A stretch of 64,000 bases of DNA from Thuidium tamariscinum (GCA_947034885.2 OX344751.2:6634001-6698000), one strand, 5' to 3'; numbered from the stretch's first letter, positions 25,401 to 38,423 are shown. A program made the numbers and translations. The notes: generated by a model not told the origin, from the letters alone.

Positions 25401-28400
25401 CCACAATTTTAAACAACTCCAGGGTTTCTTTTAGGGACCCTTTAGTGAAACTCAAATTGGAATAACAAATAAATCAAACCAAGGCAAGGGGGGGGGGCAA
25501 TTTCCACACCACTTTTCCTTTGAGGATTCGTTGTTTTGAGTGTGAGATCTAGGACGAAAGCTTCGCCGTCTTGGAGGGTTATCCTCAAATTCTGGCAAAA
25601 TTTTGCAAGAACTTATTAATGATGAGATTCCGGAGCTCAAATCAACTCCCAAAGATCCTCACTTGGATCACAATTCAATGACTAGGCCCGAGGGGGATTT
25701 CGATAAACCAATCCAAGTTGTAAATCCACCCAAAGAGACTAGTCACAAAGAATTATGATATCACAAATTTGCAAAAGACTCTTACTTGAACTTCAAGAGA
25801 CTAGCAATGTCTTGAATAATGAGTTTAAATACCAAAAAAGGTTTTTAAAGCACACACTCCAAACAATTGCAAAATAAAAGAAAGGCTTTGAAGATCTCGA
25901 ACCTTGAATGCCAAAGGAGCCCAAGGGTGGTTGTAAGATGGTGTAAACTAGAAAGGAATAGACTAGAATGAGAATGATGTAGAAAAATGGCGCGAAATGA
26001 TGAGAATGATGGTGTTGGTATTGAATTGTGTAGTTGTAAGGGTGTAATGGTAGTAACGAGTGTTGTGAAGTGAGGGGAGGGGGAGGCCTTTTATACATTT
26101 CCAAGGCCTCCTCCCCCCTCAAATTACTTGCTAAGTAAACTAGAAAGTCAACTTTAATCTTAAAATTCTATATTACTGCTGTAATTACTCTATCTTTTGG
26201 AGAATTGATCCGATTGCCAAACAGACAGCGCCAATGGCTTCAGAAGACCCAAATTAGTCTTAAAGAACCCCTACCCCTTACTCTCGGAACCTAAATGCAC
26301 CCAAAAGCTAACACTTACGAATCGGTAAAAAAAATGGAAAATCTATCTTTTGGAATTGATTTTTCCCAAAGGTTCTGACTAGCCCAAGGTTGTCGGGAAT
26401 GTCCAAGAATGTTAGAAAAGAGTCCAAGTTGACTCAAATCGGACACAGTATGTCCTCTGCACGCCGGTCAACCCACCAAGATTCTGGTAAAACCTTGGAA
26501 GGTTATTGCCGCCGCTGGTTCTGGTACTTGCCATTGTCAGAATGTCTTGAAATTTGGCGGGACGGTTATTTATGCTAAAACATGATATCCTAATTTTTAG
26601 TGAGATTTTACCATCACCGTGGAATTTTCTATGAATTTCCAATTGCCGATAAAAGTGGTTGACTTCCCATAGAGTCATTTCCGTAATCCAGAAAATTACG
26701 AAACTTTTAGGGGATCTTCGAGGAAGCCCCCTAATGACAGGTGCAAAGTTCTGCTAGAAACACACTCTGTCTAGTTAGAGTAGAAATGGCATTAGGGTGG
26801 AATTAATTCCTCCGGGGAGGAATCATTCTTGTACACGGGAATCTCCATGAGTTAGCTTCGTTGTGACGCTCTTGAGTGACTACAGGAATCCCATGACTTC
26901 CACTTAGCCAAATTCTGCTAAGATTCTTCTTGAAAAGTCCGATAGGCTTGTCTTGACACTTTTGCACTAACTTATCTGTCGAGCATTAGTTCATGCCATC
27001 TCCTCGTAATCGTGTAATAGTATAACTAATCACCTGATAAGATGTAGAAGTTGGCTCTAAAGAGTTTTTTAAGGTACTCTGGTGCAATTCCGATCAATTC
27101 CTCATCATTACCGGGAATTGTACCAATCCTATCACAACCACTCTTTTTAGTTGATTTTTAACTATAATAACCCCAAATATGAACAATAAGCGAAAACAAA
27201 AAAAATCCGAGGCCTGAGTGACAATGACGGGGCTCACATGAGGCCAAGTCACCCTCTCACAGCTTTTGTGAGGCCAGATCACCCTTCATGGAAGCTTTGA
27301 AGGCGAAATCAACAAAACTGGAACCAACTAAAATTGGAGTCTCTACACACTAAACTTGAAAACAAAACTATATTTTGTTCACAATTCTTTCAAGTACACA
27401 CTCACACATAACTTTGACAATAAGAATGATTATGTTAGTAGTGGAAGAGAGAAAGAGATAGAAAATTCAATAGATTGACTTTTGAGACATAGTTTAGAAT
27501 AGATTCAAAGTCAAATACTAAAAAACAAAATAAAGAATCAATTGACTTTGAGGTAGTTTTAGAGGTTTCTAAATTAGAGAAAAATTGGTAAACCTTAGTT
27601 GTAGTGGAATTTGACTTTGGAAACCATATAACAATTAATTTTCAGATTAGATTATATCTGAATATTTTATGTTTTGACTTTTAAAGCCTATTAGAAAGAT
27701 AAGAAAGGTATTCAAAAGAGAAGGAAAAAACCCAAAAAGAAAGAAAAAGAAGAATGAAGACTTAGGAAAAAATACAACAATCAAGGCATAATACACATAC
27801 TAAATACACCATTCAAAACGAGAGTATTGGAGATGGAAATGAAATTAGCGCCACGTGGAGAATTTATGGGAGCACACAAAGATCTCGAAGTTGTCATGGT
27901 GGAGGTTAGTCTTTGAATTTACCCTTTATTTATGTTTTCTTCCAAAAATTCATAAAAAATAGATTTTAGTTATTAATTTTCAATTTAAGTTTGGACACGC
28001 GTATCAATTAAGTGATTCATCAATTAGAATTAAACGTAGTCAATTAGAATAGGAAAGTTCCCTAATACAAATTAAATAAAGATAAAAATTCAAACAAGCA
28101 ATTAAATGATAATCAAAATCAACGATATTTCCAAATTAAACCAAAGGTAGAATTGACAGGGAAATCAAGCTTTAGAAATTTAGACATTTGATTAGAAATA
28201 GAAGTAGAAAGTTAAAACTCGAAAGTACTTCCAAGGTTAAAACAAGCAATAAGTAGATTTTGGAAGAACCAAATAACGGTCAAAATCTACTTAAAATTCA
28301 TTTTATCCAAGGATCAAAAAAGTGAAATTTGAATTAGGATTAAAACAAAGGAAGGTAAAAGTAAGTCAAAATAAGGATTTGACACTTAGGTAAAGAAAGA

Positions 28401-29039
28401 TTTAATTGGGTAAAATTTGATAAATCAGTTAACGGTCAAAATTTACCATAGAGAATTCGCATTTACCTCAAAGTTAGAGGAAGGTTTTACTTTTGAAAAG
28501 ATAAATCATTCCTTTTTTGATCAAAACTCAATTCACTTATTTTGGTAATTAGCAGAAATAGTCAAGATTAATTGAACAAAACATTAACTAAATTTAGAAG
28601 CAATCAAAGAACTAGTTAGAAGATATCTTAGAACGAAAAACCCAAGGTCACTTTGAATTTGATAAAATCACAAAAAGAACAAAGTAGGAAGAGGCTTAGC
28701 AAAAGACGTAGACTTTGATAGAAACCTAAAAGAATAGAAAGTTATCAAAAATTACCCATTCAATTTCAATAAGTAAACCTTTGTTCATCATCTAACATTG
28801 CTTAGTCAAAAGTGTGGTAGCCAAGCGAGTTAACTCTTAAAGTAAAAGATTATTTTAACTCAGCATTTACAAGTAAACCAATTAGGAGTAGGAATTAGAA
28901 AGATCCATTGCTTGGAAGGCGCCCGGGAAGACGTAATTGGATTATACGTAGGTTAGGCACCCACTAGAGATTGTTCACAAAAGTAGTAGAACCCGATTGT
29001 ATACATTTTTATTCTAAGGGTGAGAATAAAGCGCCCACA
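25401..29039 (-). mobile_element. LTR-like retroelement copy, family A, minus orientation
   Basis: Read on the minus strand, the copy starts TGTGGGCGCTTTATTCTCAC at 29039 with the CCTTCCAAGCAATGGATC block just after. It runs through the U3, the conserved block around 27240-26400, a TATA box at 26095-26089 and a downstream region to about 25.4 kb. It matches 19533-22560 in order over most of its length, with a length difference near 27.3-27.9 kb. It faces the plus-strand copy across about 2.9 kb. Target duplications were not found, and no Gag or Pol is visible. Confidence 0.6.
26089..26095 (-). promoter_or_regulatory. TATA box of minus-strand LTR-like copy
   Basis: On the minus strand the sequence reads ATGTATAAAAGGCCTCCCCC, identical over this 20-mer to the plus copy at 21721. 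It lies at the equivalent place in the collinear element. Confidence 0.6.
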
Positions 29040-29044
29040 AAATA

Positions 29045-29843
29045 ATGTTGATTTTAATTAACTTCTAAAATTCTTGTCCTATTTTTGGGTTTTGTTTTAT
29101 TTTGAAAAACTACAGATGCTAATTGATTACTTCTAATTCTAATTGGTAAATCACTAATTGCTATACGTGTCTGATCTTAATTTGAAATTTAACAAATACT
29201 AACTAAATTATACTTTAAATAAAATTGTGAAAAAAATAGAAATAAAAAGAGATTTTCATAGACTAATCTCCATCATGACGACTTCAAGGTCTTCATGTGC
29301 TCCTATAACTCCTTCATGCTACGCTAAAATCCACTTTCATCTCAATGCTCTTGTATTTAAATGTCGTGTTTAGTATACTTGTAAAATGTCTTTGAATATT
29401 AGATTCTCCTGTAAAGCTCCGTCCTTTCTTTTACCTTCTTTTTTGTGTTTTTTTTTAATCTTTAAAATTCCCTTTTCTTTTCTAATGGCCTCTAAAGTCC
29501 AACTATAAAATATTCTAATATAACCTAATTGTTGAAATTAATCACTAAATAGTTATCAAAGTCAAACTATACTACAACTAAAGTTTCCTAACTTTTCTCA
29601 AATGTGCTTCAATATGATAAATTGCCCTCTGAGAGCATCTTGAAGAAGGAGAGCGGAGGTACTTCGAAAAATCACATGAGATTTCAATCCAAACCATGTC
29701 CTTGGATTCCTCTAGTACCCAAACCATGTGCGTTCAAGTTGACTAAGTTCGAAATTTGGGGAGCCACTCCTTTATCTGACGACAAGAAACGAATTGAATT
29801 TGTAAAACCCTTGTCAAGTATAATTTGTAAAAAAAAAACTTGA
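29045..29843. other. Retroelement-like AT-rich DNA
   Basis: Around 29260-29360 a block resembling CTCCATCATGACGACTTC and TGTGCTCCTATAA matches, in opposite orientation, the minus-strand block near 27.88 kb. This suggests another nested piece of the same family. The plus-strand frame at 29604-29843 has no recognised motif. Confidence 0.3.
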
Positions 29844-29878
29844 AATAATTTCAAAGCTAAAAAAGCTTTGAAATTATT
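29844..29878. repeat. Perfect 15-bp stem hairpin
   Basis: AATAATTTCAAAGCT is followed, after a 5-nt A-rich loop, by its exact reverse complement AGCTTTGAAATTATT. It sits just past the last recognisable coding residues of the JmjC/Myb pseudogene on the minus strand. Confidence 0.85.
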
Positions 29879-29889
29879 GTAAAAAATTT

Positions 29890-32711
29890 TGGGATTATCT
29901 CTAACTATAACAGCCTACTTCCTACCATGAATCTGAAAACCTTTGCGTAGCGCATCCTCTTGCTCTAAGGTCCATTTTTCATAGGGTTTCCTTTTACCAT
30001 GTTTTTCAACATATTTTTCTTCACCGTACTCCACGCGCTTTCGCTTTTCTAAGCGAAAAGACCTCCGCAAAGCCGAACTGGAACCATAGCAGCGTCTTCC
30101 CTAATCCTCTGAGCTCCCTTTATCCGAAAATGGGCTAAAGTGTCGAAAATGGGCTAAAGTGTCGCTAGGCGGACCTTCAAGGTCTAATAAACCTCTCTCC
30201 CTACTATCCTCCGCCTCAACACCACTTGCCTGCATCTTGGGCTTCTCCTGTAAAACAATCCACACAAATAGGTTAACACCCCGTCTGCTGTTACTAATCA
30301 TACAATCTCAAATCCACAAGAGCAAGTGTACCTGTTCTAACTGGAGTTTGAGCTTCAGTTGTTGCTCAATTTATAAAATACTTAAAAGTTGTTCATTCAT
30401 TAGAAAGGCATTTCACAATTTCCAAATGATGTACTCAAAACCACTACATACAATGCAAAAATAGATAGTCATATACTTAGACTCATGTAGAATTCATTTC
30501 AACAAGAAATCTTAAAACAAACAAATATACAGTAATAACACGAATTATTTATTTACCTTGCATTTACAATAACCCAACCTCTTCACACATATCGAAGTAT
30601 GGTTTTGATGTTGTCGATGAAGGAGTTTGAATATTGTCTGTGACCTTCTCGTACAGAGTCCATAAGGTTTGCAATTCCTTCAAATTCATAGCACCTGGGA
30701 ATTGACAATAATAGTTGAGACTATCTGCCAAACTAAATTCCATGGATATTATCCAATGGAATATCAAACCAGGAATACTCATGATTGTCGTTCCAGGGTG
30801 TTGCACAACTCGACAAACACCATAGTTTCGCATCTAAGTCTTCGAAATAGTAATGCTCCCATCGGCAAATGCTTGAACAAAGCATCGTTTTTCAAAGGCA
30901 GCTTCCAACAACCCTTTCTGTTAAAGCAAATACCTAAAACGCTCACCATTTTCAAATGGCACAATGTATTAAATTTTGGGGGCACCCAAAATTAGTATGT
31001 TGAAAGTTGCCAAGAGGCTATCTTCAACATGAATGGAGGTTCTCATGCCAAACATGCATGCTATGATAGCACTCCTTGTCACCCCACGGATAACCTTCAA
31101 ACATCCACCTGTTCGTGTCTTAAACCCCTCTATCCGCATTGTTGCACATAATCCAAAATCGTTATTCACAAGTGGGATATTGTAAGCAACCTTGTAATCT
31201 CCTTTTGCAATGTAATTCATCTCATTTCTTAAAAACTCATAAACCTCTACCACTTGCTCATCATAATCATCTTTACAAACAATCTTCAAATAAGAAGCCT
31301 TTGCATCAATGAGAGATTCACCACTCCTGAAGTTCAACCGTGTAGTATCAAAATGACGGTCAAGATCAACATCATTGTCGTAAAGTATTTGAAAATCTGA
31401 TGAAACATGATAAAACAAAGCCTCTCGAAAGACATCCACATCCGCATCTTCACCAATAATCTTCTTCATGACTTCATCAATGCCCATCTCCAATGCCATG
31501 CTCTTTACGATAAAATCGTGCAAATTACAAGATGGTCCTTGTGCAAAACCCGCTGCAGTGGGTGAAGTCAATGAATTTCCAAATTGAGACGTTTCAAACT
31601 TCATACAACAAAATTCACCCCTGTTCAACAATCGTGATAAGTTCACATGTCAATTAGCAATGTTGCCCGACTTGCAATTGTCATTCACCACCAAAAATCC
31701 ATGTCGGATCAACTCTGTGTTGCCACCCTTCTTCACAGTCTCCAATAAGTCCTTAGCTGTGGAAAAATTATGCTCAAGAAGCCATACAGCACATGCTTCT
31801 TCGTCCACACCCTGAAGAGCATTCAAAATGCTATTGTATTATCCACGAATATTATCTTTGATCTCCGATGATGCTTTGTTCACGAGTTTTTGAACCCACA
31901 CCAAGAGCCGGAGTAGGTTTTTGCCTTCAGCATCCTCAATCGCTTTGATGGAGTTATTGATGTGGGATAGAGACCCTTTGTACCAAGTCTTCGCTTTTTC
32001 TTGAAATGGTTGAAGAAGAACATCCCCATCACCATTAGTGATATGCCTCTTCAAAGCAAATGGAGTCATCTGTACACAACAATATGTTTGATGAATTTGA
32101 GCCTAAAAAAAAATTGTAATCTAAACTAAACAAATACATATAGTCTCACAGCACTAACCTTCATTATTGTAAAATATAACTTACATGTTTCTCATTTTGA
32201 TATATGATTAACGATTGGACATTTGATTCACAATAAACCTCATGATTCAAAAGTAATAAGCATTTATTTCAAACTTGACAACATTTAATATCCTCAACAA
32301 ATAAGAAAATACGTATCGAAACTTAACATGAACAACGTACCTTGTGCCATGATTTTTGGTCATACACACCACGTTGAGCTTCAAAATATTATTCATATTT
32401 CTATATTTACAATAATATCAAAATTATATGAATATAATGACCTGATTTAATTATATAAACATTCCATATAAAAGAAGATATAATACAATCAAACATATTG
32501 ATATGTTATTTTAAAATAATTACCTAAATGACACTAATGGCTTTTATATATTGATTGTCCTTCTCATAGTTTGAATTCTTGCAACTCATGCTTTTGCAAA
32601 CATTACAATAAAACTCATCCCCACGAGGTACTTTGGAGTCTGGACATAACTATAAGAGCCCTTTCGTGAGTCTTTGACTTTACATGATCGGCACGTTGAT
32701 TCACTGGAATT
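29890..32711 (-). pseudogene. Decayed JmjC-domain gene with Cys-rich N-terminal segment and Myb-like C-terminal segment
   Basis: Likely exons are 32711-32523, 32400-32341, 32069-30557 and 30247 to about 29890; a small extra exon near 30366-30331 (EQQLKLKLQLEQ) is possible. Exon 1 has a cysteine pattern (CRSCK, then YCNVCKSMSC) with one frame change. Exon 3 carries a JmjC fold: GVTRSAIIACMFGMRTSIHV and the HVED iron-binding pair, GAPK before the expected Trp-Tyr, then VVQHPGTTIMSIPGLIFH with the second His. JmjC proteins are Fe(II)/2-oxoglutarate dioxygenases, commonly histone demethylases. The last exon has KWTLEQEDALRKGFQIHGRK, like a telobox/Myb repeat. In-frame stops lie at about 32526, 32390, 31841, 31650, 30971, 30916, 30836, 30566, 30103 and 29917, so no full product is expected. 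The frame and splice sites are otherwise kept, and the Fe ligands are still encoded. Confidence 0.85.
30125..30162 (-). repeat. 19-bp direct tandem duplication in last exon of the JmjC pseudogene
   Basis: CGAAAATGGGCTAAAGTGT occurs twice in succession (30125-30143 and 30144-30162). It gives the repetitive peptide LAHFRHFSPFSD on the minus strand. The insertion length is not a multiple of three, yet the frame that includes both copies is the one leading into the Myb-like segment. Confidence 0.75.
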
Positions 32712-33200
32712 CTGAAAACTCTTTCATGCCATCTATGTACAATAAATTTGCCCCAATATCAATATATGAATCTTGTAAAATTACAAAAAACATGCAAGAG
32801 TGAATTCAATTTGACAATAGTTATGAACTCTAAGCTTCAACAAACAAACTGTAAAAAAAATGGTTGATAAGAGTTTGCATTAAAGTAATTTTGAATAAAC
32901 ACAAAAAAATAACAAAAAAATAAATCATATGCATACATAGATTCATGAAAACACAACCATTACACAATCGTTTTGAAAAAAACATAGCCACCCAAGTCTC
33001 ATAATTTGAATAAGCTTACTATATTTATAGAAGAGTCAAAATCCACACACGCTCAGCTTTTTGATTCACTATGCAAACATTCATTTAGTAGAACTACCCT
33101 TAATACCCCAAAAAAAAAGGTAAAATGAAGAGAAGCTCAGAGTAAGAAAACCCGTTCCTTGAAGAATAAAGACTCCAAAAAGTCTACTAATATAAGAAAG
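32712..33200. other. AT-rich DNA upstream of the JmjC pseudogene
   Basis: No upstream exon or promoter of the decayed JmjC gene could be recognised here. Its first exon is therefore probably missing, or too short or diverged to see. Confidence 0.35.
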
Positions 33201-33565
33201 GAACCCGCGACAAGGGAGCTCGTCCCCCACAAAACGGATCCCTTCAACTAGTGTAAGTAAAGAACAAAGGGACCCGCGGCAAAGGAGCTCATCTCCTATA
33301 AAACAGATCCCCCTAAATTAGGCAACTACGATTGTAAATAAATAATAAGGCAAATTTGCGACAAGAGAGCTCGTCCCCTGTAAAACGAATCCCTCGCAAC
33401 TAAGCAATCATGATTGTAAATAAAGAATAAGGGGAACCCACGGTAAGGAAACTCGTCCTCGCAAAATAGATCCCCTTCAACTAGACAACTACAACTATAA
33501 GTAAGGAATAAAGGGAACCTGCTGCAAGGGAAATCGTTCCACGCAAAACGGATCCCCTCCAATCA
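33201..33565. repeat. Minisatellite, about five units of 70-83 bp
   Basis: Units start near 33201, 33271, 33351, 33434 and 33515. Each has the form GAACCCGCGACAAGGGAGCT, then CGTCCCC, AAAACGGATCCC and CAACTA. The minus-strand frame 33326-33562 is a by-product of the repeat, as shown by the repeated SRFPLFL and RGFPLFF peptides. Confidence 0.85.
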
Positions 33566-33569
33566 GGTC

Positions 33570-35450
33570 AAAGTTCGAAAATGATTACTTGAAACTAGAC
33601 CGCAAAGAAGAATGAAAACATCGTGTAGATAAATCGTTAAAGGGCAAAATTTGACAGAAATAAGTCGTGCATACCGTTGTCTCAAGTCACCACAGTTTGG
33701 TGATGCAATCGAAATGAGTTCATGTGTCTAAATCTAAAGCTAGTGGAATAAGTCAAAGCGAATCGTCTGAACACACAGACATCATGTTTGTCAAAAACAA
33801 CCCATTCAAATCTACAGCCTATTTCGCATGCTACACGATTGTACGCAAAGATTACACTAAACCTTGACGATTCAAGCTTGCTGTCGAAGCAACTGATATG
33901 ACAATTTGAATTGTATTCAAGCCCTAACCTTAAACCCTAATTTTGTACAATAAGCTTTGCTTATCAAATAATCGCTTTAAATTCCGAGAAACGACAAGGT
34001 GTTCAACAATTGCGTTTAGTCCCCGAATCGCCTCACCAGCCACTTTTGGAATGGACTTATTGATTATGGAAGGGCAGAATGGGCCAACATCAACAAACAG
34101 AGATTTATGACTACTCAACACAAATTCATGAAAGCATTTAAGAAGAGAAAATGTAGATTCGAGATCTTCACGAAACTAGAAGATGGTCAACCGCAGTGGA
34201 AAATCTCTGGCCCCGAAGTGAGCTTTGTTTTCCAACCTCCGTAATTTTTTTCTTTAATTGGATGTTGGCTTGACTCCGTGAATTGTGTGTTTGTTCTTGC
34301 GTCTTAGTCCATCTGTCTTGGTTGTGTCTATTGTTTTGTTTTGTGATTTTGCTCCATTAGGCCACTTGTGGCTAGCGGATATGTACTTTTAGCTTTGCAA
34401 TGAAATGTTTTTCATTTGTTTCAAAAAACAACAACATAGAAAACTAGAAAAAAAGATTTAGAAGATGAAAATATAATATCTTTAAAAAAACAAATTGATA
34501 GTTTTTAGACCGAGGTATAGGAAGTAAACTTGTACACTTAAACACTTATAAGATAAATCAAAAGAAGAGAATTAGGATCAAATATGTGTAGAGCTAATCT
34601 ATTAGAATCCAGAAATGTGTTTCAATAAATAAAAACTTAAAATTATAAAAGTTAAAGAGAAGTGAGGTATTAGCCTAATGTCAAATGAAAAGTTAAAAAA
34701 ATTCATCTAAAATGAACAAAATTTAGAATACGAGTAGAAGTTCTTATTCAAAACTTAAAATTTCAATTCATTTCAAAATTTAAAACTCTTAAAAATCATG
34801 AATGAAATTTGATGAAACAATTAGCAATCAGCAATCAAACTTCAGTTTTCCATAACTTTTGTTAAGAATGTTGAATTAAGATTATACTTTTGAAGAAGTT
34901 AAAATTTTTTTTATAAGTTGGATTTAATACTTTTGCTCTAAATGAAGATTTTGAACAAGATTCATTGCTTAAAAGGCACAATGAATCTACGTTTAAGCAT
35001 TCACTAATATAATATATTAATATTATTGAGATCATGAAAAAAATTTAGTTGTATTAAATTAATTATCACAAGTAAGTAATTATTTGTTTACAAGATGATG
35101 ATTTGAAAATGACCTAAACTTTATTTAAGTCCATAGTATGCAATTTTCGAATAGTAGTGGTACAAGATTCATCTTGTGGACTCCACAAGGAGGGTGCTTG
35201 TGACTACAATTCATTGCGAAGCCATATGTATCTCTATTTTCATATTGTATTTGCTATTATGGTTTATTTAATTTATTGATTTGTTGTTTTGTTGGATTTT
35301 CATCAGGCTTTATATGAACAAACCCTTACTGTCGAAATTATTGATTTTGGTTTCAAATTGCAAATCATTACTAAGGGTTTGAAGATAACAACAAATAGTT
35401 TTCAAACCTTAAGCATACAAGATGATCCACACATAAAAATTTTATACGTT
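33570..35450. other. Intergenic, with one diverged LTR-start module near 34960-35012
   Basis: The segment 34200-34430 is T/G-rich on the plus strand and ends in an A-rich run, so it resembles a retroposon 3' end without proof. Near 34959 a minus-strand match to the shared LTR-start module (TTCATTGCTTAAAAGGCAC) is visible. The minus frame 33930-34121 has no recognised product. Confidence 0.3.
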
Positions 35451-35455
35451 TTATT

Positions 35456-37311
35456 GTAAGTGATTCTAATTCCATCCTTAAGTAAAAACTTAACACATAG
35501 ATTTTCATGACAATTTTTAAGTGATAAATTTTAAGGTGATCAATATAAATGCCTTCTAAGCAATGAACATTCAAATGATGTAAATTGTTCCTACTAAAGT
35601 TTGAAAAATAACTCAAAAGTATAGAAGTTAATCTAGTTTATGGATTTTCAATCAGTTAGTTGAATATTAATGTTTACAAGTTTTAATCAAGGTTTTATTT
35701 AAAATTATTTTTAAATCTTGTTTTAAGATTTTTAAATTATTAAAATAAATAAATTTTGAAAATTCCCTTCAAAAGTTATAAAAAGATGAAAAATAATACC
35801 TAAAAAGCTTTTAGAACTTTATTTGTTGTTTAAAAATAACAAATTAAGTTGATTTCGTCCAAATTTTATTCTTGTCCTTCTAATGAACTTTAGATTTAAG
35901 ATTAATTTTATTGTTGATTTTGGGCTATTTTGAGAAAAATTCATCTAAATGGGTTCCAAACTCCATTTATCAATATCTCATTCAAAAACAAATGATTTTT
36001 AAAATAAAAAAGCATTTTAAGATCCTATTTAGATTTTTTTTAATTTAATAGAATATCCTTTTAGATTCTTTTCAAAAATTAAAATTAAATGTTATTTAAT
36101 TTTAATCTAATAATAATTTTGAGTAATTTTAAGGGTTGAAGAAGAAGAGTTTTAATAAAGTAGGGTTGATAATCTTAAATCTAAATTTTGATTTAATTTA
36201 AACAACTTTAGAAATACTAATTTTAATTGTCTTATAACTAAAATCAACGGAATTACAGAAATTAAAACGAAATCAAGTAAGTTTAACATACTTTTTGTGC
36301 GTAAATTTTGAGAGTACTATCATTGAGAATCATTATGTGCATGTTTTCTCTATGAATTTCCTCATCAAACTCCTCATCCATTAACTAATCCATTGTAAAT
36401 TTGAATTTTTGATAATTGCGTTGTAATTTGTAATTTGTAATTTGTCCCTACTTAAATTCTACTTATATTTATGGAAATTCAACTATAAGGCATATTTTTG
36501 ATCATTCCTAATTCCTTGGTAATTTTTGAAATATCGCAAAATAATTTAATTTGCTAAATGTAATAGAATCTAATAAATCTAATAAATTATGAAATTTTTG
36601 TTAATTTCAAAATAATTAGTTGTCATTTTTTCTTTTCTCTTTTGGCTTATTGTGCCAAATAAAATTATTGAAAATTTGAATTTAATTAATTTAGAATCTT
36701 AAAATATTGAAATAAAATAAAATCTCACCAAATCCAATTAACTGTTAATATTTTTGCTAATTTTTAAAGAAATTAGTTATTTTTTTGTTTTTTTTCTTTT
36801 CAGCTTGTTAGGCTTAATAGGAAAAAATCCAATAAATTCTAAATACCCCTAATTCCTTCAAGAATCTAATTAATATCTAACTAGTAAGGAATGTAGAACA
36901 AAAAAATGTTAATGCAATTATTGCAATAGTAGGATTTCTTTTAAAGTGTATTTTAATTCTTGATTTCTCATGTGGAATTTTTCACGTATTCTCTATTTCT
37001 TTAACTCTTCTTTTTCCCTAATTCCTTCTCATTTAGTTTAAAAAATGTTTCGGATTTGGAATTTAACACTTTGACCAAGAACAAGAAAGCTATGGAATTT
37101 TAGAATTCAGCAAGAATTGTTAGAAAATGCAAATTTTGAGTTTTAAACCCAAAATTGTAGATGTGGTGAGCAATGGCTAATTTTCACTTTCACTAATAAA
37201 ATTCACTTGTGATTTGATTCAAGTAAATTGAGCATGTATGGTTTTAGTTCTTTTTGGATTTGATTGTATCGAAACCCTAAACTCCGTTATTTGAACTTCG
37301 TGGCTTGGCTT
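35456..37311 (+). mobile_element. LTR-like retroelement copy, family B, first of two adjacent copies
   Basis: The copy starts at a family B module near 35456 (GTGATTCTAATTCCATCCTT, then GCCTTCTAAGCAATGAAC). The first 600 bp match 46931-47521 in the same orientation, including AAAATTCCCTTCAAAAGTTA and GTTGATTTTGGGCTATTTT. A later block (TTATGTGCATG and CTCATCAAACTCCTC) matches the copies at 37.7 and 48.2 kb. A second module starts at 37312. No coding region is seen. Confidence 0.5.
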
Positions 37312-38423
37312 TGTGTAAACAATTCTAACTCCATTCATAAGTTAAAAATTTAATACACGGCTTCTATGGTCAAATGAATAATAAATCTCTTTTGAATGTT
37401 CAAGTAAAGAGTGCCTTCCTAGCAGTGAACTCTTTAATAACGTCTTATTAATCTTTAAAAGTTACAAAAAATCACTAATTGAGGAAGTTGTTAGTAGTTT
37501 GAAGGCTTTGAATAACCCTTCTAATTCTAAGTTTCAATCTAGTAAATGACTATTGTACTCTATCTAATTTTTAAATTTTTTTCAATGGGTTAAAATAAAA
37601 AATTTATTCTAATTATTCTAACTATTCCTAAAAACTTGGCAAGATAAAATTAAACAACAAAGTAAAGAGAGAAAAATAAGTCGACGTATCTCTTGAGTGT
37701 AAATCTCCATGGTTCCATTGTCAAACATCATTATGTAAACATACTCTTCAGTAATCTTTCTATTAAACTCCTTATAACCATCCTTCTCACTAATTCACAA
37801 TAATGAATTTCTTAATTAAAAGTGCACTAATAGTTATGTGCTTTTAACTATTTTTCATGTTTTTGATTAATTTCTAACCCTTGGTAATTATTAAAATATC
37901 ACAAAATAAATTAAATACACTAAAAATAAAACAAATTGATTCTAAATAAAATTCCAAAGCAAAATAAATTTAATCTAAATAAATCTAAAGGCAAATTAAA
38001 TTTAGTCTAAATCTAAAAAATCATTCATTTTTCTTAATTCTAAATAATTAGTTGTCTTTTTTGTTTTGTTTTGTTTTGTTTTAGCTTATTTGTCCAAAAT
38101 AATAAATATTAAAATTTAATCAAATATAATTAGTTTTTATTTATTTTTAATTCTTAAAGATATTAGTGGTTGATTTTGTCTTTTTTCCTTCAACTTGTTA
38201 AGCTTAATAAAACAGAACCAACAAAATCTAAATACTTAAAAATCTAATTAATAACTAACTAACAAAGAATAAAGAACAAAAATAAATAAATAAATTTCAA
38301 TAGTGGAATTCCCAAAAATCAGTTTTTTAATCACTAATTTTTTCACATGTGCTTCTTCTTCATACTTCTTCATCCCTATTTCCTTTTTCAGTTTTTATTC
38401 TTTCATTTGTTTGTTGCAAACTT

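Noticed and set aside
34200-34440. Possible LINE 3' end with A-rich tail
   Set aside because: T/G-rich sequence followed by an A-rich run is suggestive, but no reverse transcriptase remnant or target duplication was seen.
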